Shown here piece after piece: positions 50,773-60,109 of a stretch of 64,000 bases of DNA. The stretch comes from Chitinophagaceae bacterium. GTDB lineage: Bacteria; Bacteroidota; Bacteroidia; Chitinophagales; Chitinophagaceae. The translations under genes and the position numbers were made by a program. Position 1 is the first letter of the stretch; every line of letters begins with the position of its first letter. Below the pieces are notes generated by a model. It made no database searches, was not told the origin of the DNA, and was given only the letters and a program-made list of their open reading frames with translations. The DNA lies in contig JADKJC010000002.1 of assembly GCA_016722465.1 (NCBI GenBank), forward strand, positions 186,001 through 250,000, in the 5' to 3' direction.

Positions 50773-53009
50773 ATGGAAATCACCGCACAAACCGCCGCCG
50801 AACTTCGCCTTACTGAAGATGAATTTGAATTGATTAAACAAAAACTAGGTCGCATCCCTAATTTTACTGAACTATGCTGCTTCAGCGCCATGTGGAGTGA
50901 ACACTGCAGTTATAAGAATTCCATCAAGTGGCTTAAAACATTACCAAGGGAGGGAAAGAAGATGCTGGTGAAAGCCGGTGAAGAGAATGCCGGGCTGATG
51001 GATATTGGCGATGGATATGGTGTAGTATTTAAAATTGAAAGCCATAATCACCCCAGTGCCATTGAACCTTTCCAGGGTGCAGCAACTGGCGTGGGAGGTA
51101 TCCACCGTGATATATTTACCATGGGTGCAAGGCCCATCGCCTCACTCAATTCATTGCGCTTTGGAAAATTATCCGAAGCAAAAACACAGCATTTATTGGC
51201 GGGTGTGGTGCATGGCATCGGCCATTATGGCAACTGCTTTGGGGTACCTACAGTGGGTGGTGAAATTTATTTCGAGGAATGTTATCATACCAATCCCCTG
51301 GTAAATGCCATGAGTGTGGGTGTATTGAAAAATGGAGAGACTGTTTCTGCTACCTCAGGCAATGTAAAAGGCAATCCAGTTTTTTTTGTGGGCAGTGCAA
51401 CTGGTAAAGATGGCATTGGGGGTGCCTCATTTGCTTCAGCCAATATTACTGCAGACAGTGCAGAAGATCTGCCGGCAGTGCAGGTGGGTGACCCCTTCCA
51501 GGAAAAAAAATTACTGGAAGCCTGCCTGGAAGTAATTAAAACAAATGCATTGGTGGGCATGCAGGACATGGGCGCTGCAGGCATCATCTGCTCCACTGCA
51601 GAGATGAGTGCCAAAGGCAAAGCAGGCATGAAAATTTATTTAGACAACGTACCGATGCGACAGCAAAACATGAAAGCGTGGGAACTATTGCTGAGTGAAA
51701 GCCAGGAGCGGATGCTGATGGTGGTGGAAAAAGGAAAAGAAGAAGCAGTAAAAAGAGTTTTTGAAAAATGGGACCTCCCCTGCAGTGAGATTGGTGAAGT
51801 AACGGATGATGGCATGTTACAATTTTTCATGAATGGCGTATTGGAAGCTGCAGTACCAGCCGAAGAATTGGTACTCGGCGGGGGCGCTCCTCAATATGAA
51901 AGGGAATATATTGTTCCAGCATATTTAGATGAAATAAAAAAGTTTGATGCTGCATTGATTGCCGTTCCAGCCGATCTGAAGAAAGTAGCTGAACAAATAA
52001 TTGAAATACCAAATATTGCCAGCAAGCGCTGGGTGTATGAACAATACGACAGTATGGTGGGGACAGGGAGTGTAAGCACCAACGCACCAAGTGATGCAGC
52101 CGTGGTAATTGCAAAGCCCACCAACAAAGCCCTGGCATTAACAACAGATTGCAACAGCCGTTATGTATTTGCAGATCCGTATAAAGGTGCTATGATCGCT
52201 GTAGCAGAAGCTGCAAGGAATATTGTTTGCAGCGGTGGTCAACCCCTGGGCATCACCAACTGCCTCAACTTTGGCAATCCCTATAATCCTGAAGTGTATT
52301 ACCAATTTGTAAATGCCATCAAAGGCATGGGGAAGCCTGTATAAAATTTGACACCCCGGTAACCGGTGGCAATGTAGGCTTTTATAACCAATCGCCTGAC
52401 GGGCCCGTATACCCCACTCCAACCATTGGAATGGTGGGTATGATGGACACCGTGGATGCAAAGATGACCATGGATTTTAAAGCAGCTGGTGATGTGATCA
52501 TTTTAATAGGCAGCAGCAAAGATGATATCAACTCATCTGAATACCTTCATAAAATTCACGGCGTGGAATACAGCCCTGCACCTTATTTTGACCTGGATGA
52601 AGAATTTATACTGCAAAAAGCTATCAGCAAACTGATCAGTGATCAACTGGTACAATCTGCACATGATGTAAGTGAGGGTGGCTTGTTTATTACTCTTATA
52701 GAAAGTTGCTTTAACCGCAACCTTGGGTTTGAAATAAACACCGATTCTTCCTTAAGAAAAGATGCCTATCTTTTTGGTGAAGCACAAAGCCGTGTAGTGG
52801 TTTCTGTAAATGACAAACAATTGGCTGCTTTGAAAAATGTGTTGGCTTTAAGTATCCCTTTTGAAAAATTAGGAACCGTCACTGCCGGAGGTATTACCAT
52901 TGATCAGGAAGATTTTGGAAAGATCAGCAGCTGGAAACTAAAATATGACAATGCCATCAGTAACCTGCTGGCAGGGCATGATGGAGAGCAGGCCTTGAGC
53001 ATGATTTAA
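50773..53009 (+). CDS. purL: Phosphoribosylformylglycinamidine synthase subunit PurL, one frameshift
   Basis: The small-type PurL (about 745 residues after repair), the ATP-dependent FGAM-forming subunit of purine synthesis that works with PurQ and PurS. Motifs: SEHCSYKNSIKWL, ESHNHPSAIEPFQGAATGVGGI, GARPIASLNSLRFG, GMQDMGAAGIICSTAEMS, then SSGGQP-type second-half motifs (CSGGQPLGITNCLNFGNP). The frame breaks at ATGGGGAAGCC (about 52330): four Gs are read where five give GMGEACIKFDTPVTGGNVGFYNQSP and continue to 53009. PurL is normally essential for purine prototrophy, so an error in the sequence is likelier than gene loss. It is followed 10 nt later by proC. Confidence 0.93.
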
Positions 53010-53019
53010 AAAAGACAAC

Positions 53020-53814
53020 ATGAGTAAAAAAATTGCTATTATCGGCGGAGGGAATCTTGGTACAGCTATCGCAGAGGGATTGATTAAAAGTAAATTCAGC
53101 AAGCCTGCTGATATTACTGTAACCAAAAGAAACATCAGCACCCTGCAGGCGCTGGCTAAAAAAGGGGTGCAGGTCACCGCTGATAACAATGCGGCCATCC
53201 GCAACAGTGAGCTGGTGATCTTAGCGATCAAACCTTTCCAGGTAGCGGATGTACTCAACAGTGTAAAAAAAGACCTTACTTCCAGTCACATCCTGGTATC
53301 TGTTGTTACCGGGGTACTTATTAATGATATTGCCGAAACGATTAAAAAGAAAATACCGGTATGCCGTGCCATGCCCAACACTGCCATTGCTATACAGGAA
53401 AGCATGACCTGCCTTAGCTTCAGCAACACTACTTCGGAACAGGTAGCTTTTGTAAAAGGCTTGTTTGAAACTGTGGGTAAGGTTACCGTGATCGATGAAA
53501 AACTAATGGATGCAGCAACGGTACTGGGAGCTTGTGGTACCGCTTATGCCATGCGTTATATCAGGGCCAATATACAGGGCGGCATTGAAATTGGGTTTGA
53601 TTCAGTAACCGCCACGCTTATTGCTGCACAAACAGTAAAAGGGGCTGCTGAATTATTATTGCAAAAAGGCACACATCCTGAGCAGGAGATCGATAAAGTG
53701 ACCACTCCCAAAGGTTGCACCATCGCAGGTTTAAATGAGATGGAACACCAGGGCTTCAGTTCTTCATTAATCAAAGGCATTGCCACCAGCTATAATAAAA
53801 TTGTAAAGGGATAA
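53020..53814 (+). CDS. proC: Pyrroline-5-carboxylate reductase
   Basis: 264 residues. It makes L-proline from pyrroline-5-carboxylate with NAD(P)H. Rossmann motif KKIAIIGGGNLGTAIAEGLI at the N-terminus, VILAIKPFQV, RAMPNTAIAIQESMT, and the C-terminal signature TPKGCTIAGLNEMEHQGF (family: TSPGGTTIAGL). Length typical. The 10-nt spacing after purL suggests one transcript. Confidence 0.96.
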   Translation: MSKKIAIIGGGNLGTAIAEGLIKSKFSKPADITVTKRNISTLQALAKKGVQVTADNNAAIRNSELVILAIKPFQVADVLNSVKKDLTSSHILVSVVTGVLINDIAETIKKKIPVCRAMPNTAIAIQESMTCLSFSNTTSEQVAFVKGLFETVGKVTVIDEKLMDAATVLGACGTAYAMRYIRANIQGGIEIGFDSVTATLIAAQTVKGAAELLLQKGTHPEQEIDKVTTPKGCTIAGLNEMEHQGFSSSLIKGIATSYNKIVKG

Positions 53815-53815
53815 T

Positions 53816-54754
53816 TTATTCCAATTTGCCCGTTTCCATATTTACTATTACAGGAGATGAGGAAGTATCTTCCTGAGCAGTTGTTTTTACATTCCCCAAC
53901 AGCAAAAAAGTGTTTTCAGCGGCAAAGGCTTTACTATAATGCTTTCCATTTTTAATGTACAACTGACCATTATACAAGCACCCCCATATTTTCGCTGCAA
54001 GCGCCTCCCCTTCCCCCGTTCTTTCAAAAGATATCCTGTACTGATCTTTAAAGTCAGATAATGAAAAGCTGGTGTTATAAAGCCGCCCTTTAAGGAAATC
54101 ACTGAATGATAAAAACAACCCGCTGTCCTTCAGGCTATCAACAGGCGGTTGCTTTTGTTGCAACGCCAGCCTCACAAAATCATTTTTAAGATAGCGTTTT
54201 TCATAATGGTTTTGCTGCAGCGGAAAAGCATTCAGCATATCTTCAATAAAAAAAGCCGGCAGGTCTTTGTATTCATACTGTACAATGGCGTGCCGTTTTA
54301 AGAGCGTATCCATCTTGCCCCTGAAAAAAAAACTATCTGCTCTTTTTGTAAAAAACAATGCCTTTACATGGCAACTCATCTCCTGGTCTTTAACAGAATT
54401 CCGTGACATCCAGAAATTTTTCAGCACCACAACGATACTATCAACAATGGTGGACGAATCGTGTTTTATCTTAACAGCACTGTTCAACTCTTCTTCAAAG
54501 AGCCTGGAAGTACTGATTTTCCTGAACCCGGCCTTCGCATTCTGCTGAATAAACCCTGAAAACGCTTTTAACCAACGGGCATCTATAAAACGGATGCCTG
54601 CATAGCGGGAATAACTTTCAGGCAGATTGAAATGAGTTATAGTAACCAGTTCGGTTCGGATGGATGCCGGGTCTCTGGCATGTATCAGCTCCCGCTGTGC
54701 CGGGCAAATTTTTGAAACAATCAGCAGCAGTACTATAAAGTAAATCCTCATCAA
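53816..54754 (-). CDS. Hypothetical exported protein
   Basis: 312 residues with a signal peptide (MMRIYFIVLLLIVSKICPAQ). The rest is a mixed alpha/beta protein with no recognised domain; features include LFEEELNSAVKIKHDSSTIVDSIVVVLKNFWMS and a C-terminal KIWGCLYNGQLYIKNGKHYSKAFAAENTFLLLGNV, which looks like a small beta-sheet domain. It converges on proC, 1 nt apart. Function unknown; either of the two adjacent ATGs could be the start. Confidence 0.75.
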   Translation of the reverse strand: MMRIYFIVLLLIVSKICPAQRELIHARDPASIRTELVTITHFNLPESYSRYAGIRFIDARWLKAFSGFIQQNAKAGFRKISTSRLFEEELNSAVKIKHDSSTIVDSIVVVLKNFWMSRNSVKDQEMSCHVKALFFTKRADSFFFRGKMDTLLKRHAIVQYEYKDLPAFFIEDMLNAFPLQQNHYEKRYLKNDFVRLALQQKQPPVDSLKDSGLFLSFSDFLKGRLYNTSFSLSDFKDQYRISFERTGEGEALAAKIWGCLYNGQLYIKNGKHYSKAFAAENTFLLLGNVKTTAQEDTSSSPVIVNMETGKLE

Positions 54755-54882
54755 CTATAGACTAATTTGAAACAGTTAAGATAAAATATTTTTTGACAGT
54801 AAAGCTGAATGTTGCTTTTGCATAAAGATCAAATCAATTGCAACAATGGGGCAAAAGCTTTCCATCAATACCGGCATACCTA

Positions 54883-55970
54883 TTAGCTTGAAGCACGGCG
54901 GTAAAAAAAATAAGTAAGCAGCCCGAAAGCAATGTTAGGCACCCATGCTGCCAATAGTGCAGGGAAGTTACCCTTGGTTGCAAACACGATTGAAAATCGG
55001 GAAAACAAGATGTACAACACACTCAGTAATACACCAATGGCAAGGTGAAATCCACTGCCACCTCTTACTTTTTTGACGACAATATGGCGCCGATCAACGT
55101 TAATATCAACACAGATACCGGGATCGCATCCCGGTTGTAACGTTCTACCAGCAGGTCATTGATGCCCTCGGTACCCCTGAGTTTTTGTAATGCGATCAGT
55201 TCATTTAATTCAACCGTGGTTAACCTGTCTTTTAAAAACTCATCCCGCCTTAAATCCCTGGGCTTAAAATTATACTGCATAGTAAGTGTTGGGCTACGCC
55301 TTACCGTTTCTTTGTCACCCGAAAGGGTCCGTTCTATCACACCACTCAGCTTCCATTTTTTAATTGCGGTATCCCAGGCAATGGCATCGCTCCTCAGGTT
55401 ATATACCAGCTGGTTATTGGCAAACCTTTGCACAAAAAAATTACCCCCGCTTTTATTGGTGGTATCGAAATAACGGATGCCTGCATACGAATTGGAATCG
55501 ATCCTGAAATAATAATTACGGCCGGAAAAGTTACTGGCATAATCCAGTGAACTCGGAATGTACTTGGCTTCAAAGCTGCTCCACTGCATATTGGCTTTGG
55601 GCAAAACGATGTGGTAGCCACCCCATAACAACAATGCTAAAAAACTTCCCCCAATCCAGTATGGAAGCAAAAAACGCCGGAAACTGATGCCGCTGCTGAG
55701 AATGGCAATATTCTCCGATCGGTCTGCCATTTTGGAAGTAAAGAATATCACTGCAATAAAAACAAACAACGGAAAAAGCATGGCATCGATCCTTGGAATA
55801 AACCCTCCATAATAGTCAATAAATATCCGCCATGGCGACAGGTGGGACTTTACAAAATCATCCGTTTTTTCACTGATATCAATTACCACTACCACCAGTG
55901 TCATCAGCAAAATGCAGAAAAAGAAAGTAGTTAAAAACTTCTTCAATATATAGCGGTCAATTTTCTTCAT
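54883..55970 (-). CDS. lptG: LptF/LptG-family (YjgP/YjgQ) permease, C-terminal frameshift
   Basis: Inner-membrane part of the lipopolysaccharide exporter LptB2FG. Start MKKIDRYILKKFLTTFFFCILLMT at 55970 (63 nt inside the open frame). Typical features: first membrane segments, RSENIAILSSGISFRRFLLPYW, then a beta-jellyroll periplasmic domain (about residues 130-260). The frame stops at 55065 after LTLIGAILSSKK. One added A in TCAAAAAAGTAAG gives KKVRGGSGFHLAIGVLLSVLYILF, two more membrane segments and an end TYFFYRRASS at 54883, the normal C-terminus of the family. LptF and LptG are hard to tell apart; the symbol is therefore tentative. Confidence 0.85.
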
Positions 55971-56043
55971 CGTTGGTGGCTGCAAAACTAACTGAAATTG
56001 ACGAATGGATAAGCAATGGCTGGTGGCTGACAAAAATCTTTAA

Positions 56044-56072
56044 CAAAAAAGCCCCCGTTAATCCGGGGGCTT
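56044..56072 (-). terminator. Intrinsic terminator of the OmpA-domain gene
   Basis: AAGCCCCCG (56049-56057) pairs with CGGGGGCTT (56064-56072); on the minus strand the stem is followed by TTTTTTG. It lies 17 nt after the stop. Confidence 0.92.
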
Positions 56073-56089
56073 CCAGAGTATTGAAAACC

Positions 56090-56797
56090 TTATTCTAATA
56101 TTTTAACTTCAGTACGCCTGTTCAGGCTCCTGCCTTCTGCTGTATCGTTTTCTGCAACTGGCATCGTCATTCCATACCCTTTAGAAGTAACTCTTTCCGC
56201 AGCAATGCCTTTCATTAAAAGGTAAGCCCTAACAGTATTTGCCCGGTTGGTAGAGAGGATCATGTTAGCATCTGCTTTCCCTACGTTATCTGTGTGTCCG
56301 CCTACTTCAATCTTTTCATCATCCTTTCTTTTCAGGTATTCCACCAGTTCATCCAGCACCGGATATGCTTCTGGTTTTAATTCAGCCTTACCGGTTTCAA
56401 AAGTACAGTTATCCAGCACGAAAGATTTAGGCGCTTCAAACTGTATATCCACCTTAAATGCGTTTTTATAAAACTGGTTATCCTTTAATGCCGGTATGTC
56501 CAGAATATTATAGCTCGTGCTGTCATTAAACCCAAGAATAAAAATTTCATACTTAGCGCCTGACGGAAGGCGAAGGGAAAACCTACCGGTGGAATCAGAC
56601 AATCCCTGGTACTCCCTTTTATTAAGCATGCTCCTGAACACAATGATTTCATTGTTTAGCATAGCGCCACTTTTTGCATCTACTATACTTACATCTACTT
56701 TGGCGTCTTTTGGTAAGTTCATCGGCTGTGCTGCTGTTTGTGCAAAGCCAATGAATGGAAGCATGAGTAAAAGAACAGCGTAAAACTTTTGTTTCAT
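56090..56797 (-). CDS. OmpA-domain outer-membrane protein
   Basis: 235 residues. Signal peptide MKQKFYAVLLLMLPFIGFAQ, a central beta-sandwich (about 30-115; VSIVDAKSGAMLNNEIIVFRS, YQGLSDSTGRFSLRLPSGAKYEIFI, a carboxypeptidase-regulatory-like fold) and a C-terminal OmpA peptidoglycan-binding domain (about 125-235; FETGKAELKPEAYPVLDELV, VGGHTDNVGKADANMILSTNRAN, SKGYGMTMPVAENDTAEGRSLNRRTEV). Asp and Arg of the DxxxxxR diaminopimelate site (TDNVGK...NRA) are present. It likely anchors to peptidoglycan from the outer membrane. It lies between tgt and lptG, all on one strand. Confidence 0.9.
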   Translation of the reverse strand: MKQKFYAVLLLMLPFIGFAQTAAQPMNLPKDAKVDVSIVDAKSGAMLNNEIIVFRSMLNKREYQGLSDSTGRFSLRLPSGAKYEIFILGFNDSTSYNILDIPALKDNQFYKNAFKVDIQFEAPKSFVLDNCTFETGKAELKPEAYPVLDELVEYLKRKDDEKIEVGGHTDNVGKADANMILSTNRANTVRAYLLMKGIAAERVTSKGYGMTMPVAENDTAEGRSLNRRTEVKILE

Positions 56798-56887
56798 AAC
56801 CTGTTGATTTGTTTTTAAAGATAAAATAAAAAATCAATCCTGATTTTTCAATTATTATGCCATAAGGAAAATGCAGTGTTAACAATA

Positions 56888-58027
56888 CTATAAACGCTGC
56901 TGCAACACCTGCACCATTTCATTTTTCCAACCTGCAAAATCACCGGCCTCAATATGTTTTCTTGCTTCTGTTACCAGCCACAAATAAAAAGCCAGGTTGT
57001 GTACGCTGGCAATGGTAAGCCCCAGCATCTCCTTTGCTTTAATTAAATGCCTCAGATATGCCTTGCTGTAATAATTGCTGATCTCACAATCAAAGCCATC
57101 ATCGACTGGAGAAAAATCCCTCTCCCATTTTTTATTATCGATATTGATAACCCCTTTAGTTGTAAAGAGCATGGCATTGCGGCCATTCCTTGTGGGCATC
57201 ACACAATCAAACATATCCACTCCCAGCGCAATACATTCCAGAATATTCCACGGAGTGCCCACGCCCATCAGATAACGGGGTTTTTGCGCTGGTAGTATAT
57301 CGCAGCACAATCCGGTATACTCATACATCATCTCAGTAGGCTCTCCCACGCTTAGTCCTCCAATGGCATTGCCGGCGGCATTTTTGGAAGCAATGAATTC
57401 AGCAGAAGCAGTACGCAGGTCTTTGTAGGTACTGCCCTGCACAATCGGAAACAGGTTTTGTGAATATCCATATTTATCCGGTGTTTCATTCAGCCTGCCA
57501 ATACACCTGTCGAGCCAACGATGTGTAAGCTCCATGCTTTTCTTTGCATAGTTATATTCGCTCGGATGTGGTGGGCATTCATCAAAAGCCATAATGATAT
57601 CGCCACCGATCACCCGCTGTATGTCCATTACTTTTTCTGGTGTAAACAAATGTTTGCTTCCATCAATATGCGATTGAAAGATCACGCCTTCTTCATTGAT
57701 CTTTCGGTTATTGGCCAACGAAAAAACCTGGTAGCCACCACTATCAGTCAGTATCGGTTTTGGCCAGCCATTGAATTGATGCAGGCCGCCGGCTGCTTCC
57801 AGTGTTTCTAACCCTGGCCTCAGATACAGGTGATAGGTATTACCCAGGATGATCTGTGCTTTTACATCATTGAGCAACTGTTGCTGTGTAACCGTTTTTA
57901 CACTGCCAGCGGTGCCTACAGGCATAAAAACAGGCGTCAGTATCCCTCCATGATCGGTTTGTATCTTACCCGTTCTTGCTTTTGTAGCCGTATCGGTGTG
58001 TTGTAAAGTAAAGCTGAGTGCTGCCAT
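56888..58027 (-). CDS. tgt: Queuine tRNA-ribosyltransferase
   Basis: 379 residues. It exchanges guanine 34 of GUN-anticodon tRNAs for preQ1. Motifs: MPVGTAGSVKTV, LTDSGGYQVFSLA (Asp95), PIVQGSTY, IGGLSVGEPTEMMYE, RYLMGVGTPWNILECIALGVDMFDCVMPTRNGRNA (nucleophile Asp271). At the zinc site (CxCxxC...H in most bacterial enzymes) only one Cys (314) and the His (343) remain; the other two cysteine positions read Phe and Ser. As far as I recall this loss is common in Bacteroidota Tgt. ATG 58025-58027 is chosen by family alignment; ATG 58043-58045 is also possible. Confidence 0.94.
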   Translation of the reverse strand: MAALSFTLQHTDTATKARTGKIQTDHGGILTPVFMPVGTAGSVKTVTQQQLLNDVKAQIILGNTYHLYLRPGLETLEAAGGLHQFNGWPKPILTDSGGYQVFSLANNRKINEEGVIFQSHIDGSKHLFTPEKVMDIQRVIGGDIIMAFDECPPHPSEYNYAKKSMELTHRWLDRCIGRLNETPDKYGYSQNLFPIVQGSTYKDLRTASAEFIASKNAAGNAIGGLSVGEPTEMMYEYTGLCCDILPAQKPRYLMGVGTPWNILECIALGVDMFDCVMPTRNGRNAMLFTTKGVINIDNKKWERDFSPVDDGFDCEISNYYSKAYLRHLIKAKEMLGLTIASVHNLAFYLWLVTEARKHIEAGDFAGWKNEMVQVLQQRL

Positions 58028-58060
58028 ATAAAATTCCGGCTGCATTGTGCAGGCGGGCTG

Positions 58061-58068
58061 CAAATATA
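58061..58068 (-). promoter_or_regulatory. -7 promoter element for tgt
   Basis: TATATTTG on the minus strand fits TAnnTTTG exactly, 33 nt before the preferred start and 15 nt before the alternative start at 58045. No clear -33 partner. Confidence 0.5.
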
Positions 58069-58150
58069 GAATTGAAAAAGGATTTGTCTTTGCAGAAAAT
58101 CTTGTTAATAACATATCTCTTTTTAATCCGGTTTACTTTTTTCAATACGT

Positions 58151-58158
58151 TATTTTTG
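58151..58158 (+). promoter_or_regulatory. -7 promoter element for the glycosyltransferase gene
   Basis: TATTTTTG fits TAnnTTTG and ends 5 nt before the ATG at 58164, so transcription would begin at or beside the start codon (a leaderless message). No clear -33 partner. Confidence 0.5.
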
Positions 58159-58163
58159 CAGCA

Positions 58164-59296
58164 ATGAACCTTAACCAACTATTACTGCACTGGCATGGCA
58201 TTGTATTTATCGTCTTTTGTGTTGTAACACTCATCCAGGTTTTTTACTACGTATTCTTCTTTTTAAGGCTGGCGATTTATAAAGTGAAAGAAAAAACCAC
58301 TTCTCAAACACATCCGGTATCGGTTATTATTTGTGCAAGGGATGAAGCCGCTAACCTGGCAAAAAACCTGCCCGGTGCCCTGGTGCAGCAATACAGAACC
58401 ACCCATGAAGTAATTGTAGTGGATGATAATTCTTTTGATGATAGTAAATACCTGCTGGAAGAATTTCAACGACAGTTCAAACAACTGAATATTGTAGAGT
58501 TGAAACAGGAAGCCAAACTGATACCCGGGAAAAAGTTCCCTTTGAGTGTTGGGATTAAAACCGCCAAATATGAAATCGTTTTGCTTACGGATGCTGACTG
58601 TGTGCCTTCCAGCGAATACTGGATAGATAAAATGCAGGCTACTTATGATGATGAAACAGAAATTGTACTCGGCTATGGCGCTTACTATAAAAAGCCAGGG
58701 CTGCTGAATACATTGATCCGTTGGGAAACACTGCATACCGCATTGCAGTATTTCAGTTATGCATTGGCGGGCCAAACCTATATGGGTGTGGGAAGAAATC
58801 TCAGTTATAAGAAAGTGATATTCTTCCGGCATAAAGGCTTTTCGGCCCATAATAAAATACCCAGCGGCGATGATGACCTGTTTATTAATATGGCTGCCAC
58901 CAAACGCAACACAAAGATCAACCTGGATGCAGCAGCATTTACCTTAAGTGAGCCGGCCAAAACATGGGGCCAGTGGGTACGGCAAAAAAGAAGGCATTAC
59001 AGCACGGGTAAATATTACAAAGCAAGGCATAAATTTTTATTGGGGCTATATTCATTGTCACATTTTCTTTTCTATCCATTATTCATTGCCAGCTTAATAT
59101 TTTTTAACTGGCAACTGTCATTGATCGTATTTGGTGTGAGGTTCCTGTTGCAGTTGGGTATTTTGTACCCAGTTGCAAAAAGTTAGATGAAAGAGACCTC
59201 TACCCTTCTTTTTTATTTTTTGATATCTGGATGTTTTTTTATTACCTGATCTTTTCTGTGGCATTGATTAAAAAACCAAGGGAGCAATGGAAGTAG
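58164..59296 (+). CDS. Family 2 glycosyltransferase, C-terminal frameshift
   Basis: About 378 residues after repair. An N-terminal membrane segment (MNLNQLLLHWHGIVFIVFCVVTLIQVFYYVFFF) precedes a GT2 domain: SVIICARDEAANL, EVIVVDDNSFDDS (nucleotide-sugar site), LLTDADCVPSSEYW (DxD), and a QKRRHYSTGKYY acceptor-side motif (QxxRW-like), then C-terminal membrane segments. The frame ends at 59186 after YPVAKS. One added A in GCAAAAAGTTAG continues KKLDERDLYPSFLFFDIW...KPREQWK with a stop at 59294-59296, the expected family end. Substrate unknown. It is divergent from tgt; ATG 58164 is chosen because the 39 codons upstream cover the promoter region. Confidence 0.87.
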
Positions 59297-59300
59297 GGGA

Positions 59301-59335
59301 TGGTGAATGGTCAATGGTGAATGATGAATTAATAA
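59301..59335. repeat. 7-nt periodic repeat before rsmG
   Basis: Five perfect-length units: TGGTGAA, TGGTCAA, TGGTGAA, TGATGAA, TTAATAA. It starts 4 nt after the repaired glycosyltransferase stop. Confidence 0.75.
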
Positions 59336-59366
59336 ATGGTAATTGTTTATTCTTATAAAAATTTAC

Positions 59367-59981
59367 ATGGAACAGGTATTAAAATATTTTACTGATTTTT
59401 CTGAAGAACAGATCAGGCAGTTTGCTGCATTGAAAGATCTGTATGCAGAATGGAATGAAAAGATCAACGTGATCTCAAGGAAAGACATGGACAACTTTTA
59501 TGAACACCATGTGCTCCATTCCCTTGCCATTACTACGCAGTTTGAATTTAAGGATAGCATGAACATTATGGACCTTGGTTGCGGTGGTGGTTTCCCGGGT
59601 ATCCCCCTCGCTATTTTTTTTCCGGAAGTGAAATTCTTACTGGTGGACAGCATCAATAAAAAACTAAAAGTAGCCAGCGAAATAGCCAGTACCATCGGCC
59701 TAAAAAATGTAGCTGTCCACCACACCCGTGCAGAAGATATTAAGGACCAGAAATTTGACGTGGTAGTATCCAGAGCGGTGGCACCCTTGAAGGACCTTTG
59801 GTTTTGGAGCAAACCCTTGCTAAAAAAAGGAAGCAGCCCCGGCGGATTGATCTGCCTTAAAGGAGGCGACCTGGCAAAAGAAGTATTTGAAAGCAACTGT
59901 AAGCCGAGGGTATGGGAAATAGAAAAAATGTTTACAGAGCCTTTTTTTAAGGATAAGTTTTTGCTGCAGGTATTAGCCTGA
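59367..59981 (+). CDS. rsmG: 16S rRNA (guanine527-N7)-methyltransferase
   Basis: 204 residues from MEQVLKYFTDFSEEQIRQF. SAM-dependent methyltransferase (GidB) acting on G527 of 16S rRNA; loss gives low-level streptomycin resistance in other bacteria. Motifs: WNEKINVISRKD, VLHSLAI, MDLGCGGGFPGIPLAIFFPEVKFLLVD (SAM loop), RAVAPL and LCLKGGDL-type end (ICLKGGDLAKEV). An open frame of eight codons upstream is not used. It lies on the same strand downstream of the glycosyltransferase. Confidence 0.95.
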   Translation: MEQVLKYFTDFSEEQIRQFAALKDLYAEWNEKINVISRKDMDNFYEHHVLHSLAITTQFEFKDSMNIMDLGCGGGFPGIPLAIFFPEVKFLLVDSINKKLKVASEIASTIGLKNVAVHHTRAEDIKDQKFDVVVSRAVAPLKDLWFWSKPLLKKGSSPGGLICLKGGDLAKEVFESNCKPRVWEIEKMFTEPFFKDKFLLQVLA

Positions 59982-60056
59982 GTATGGTATGCCTTTTAAA
60001 AAGCGGCCCGATTCCTTATCCCCTTTACCAACACCCATTCCCCACTCAAAAGATAT

Positions 60057-60108
60057 TACCCCTTTAGGGTATTGCCTTTTAAGCCGTTTTATACCACCTT
60101 TGTGGTAT
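60057..60108. promoter_or_regulatory. Two palindromes upstream of the response regulator gene
   Basis: TACCC-CTTTA-GGGTA (60057-60071) and ATACCAC-CTTT-GTGGTAT (60091-60108), the second a perfect 7-bp inverted repeat ending 1 nt before the ATG. They share the pattern TACC...CTTT...GGTA and have centres about 35 nt apart. They look like binding sites, possibly for the regulator itself, or like parts of its promoter. Confidence 0.55.
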
Positions 60109-60109
60109 C

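Noticed and set aside
52330..52440. Programmed ribosomal frameshift in purL
   Set aside because: There is no slippery heptamer with a downstream structure, and many unrelated genes of the window show the same one-base loss.
58263..58850. Minus-strand frame of 195 codons
   Set aside because: Antisense to the glycosyltransferase GT2 domain; no signal of its own.
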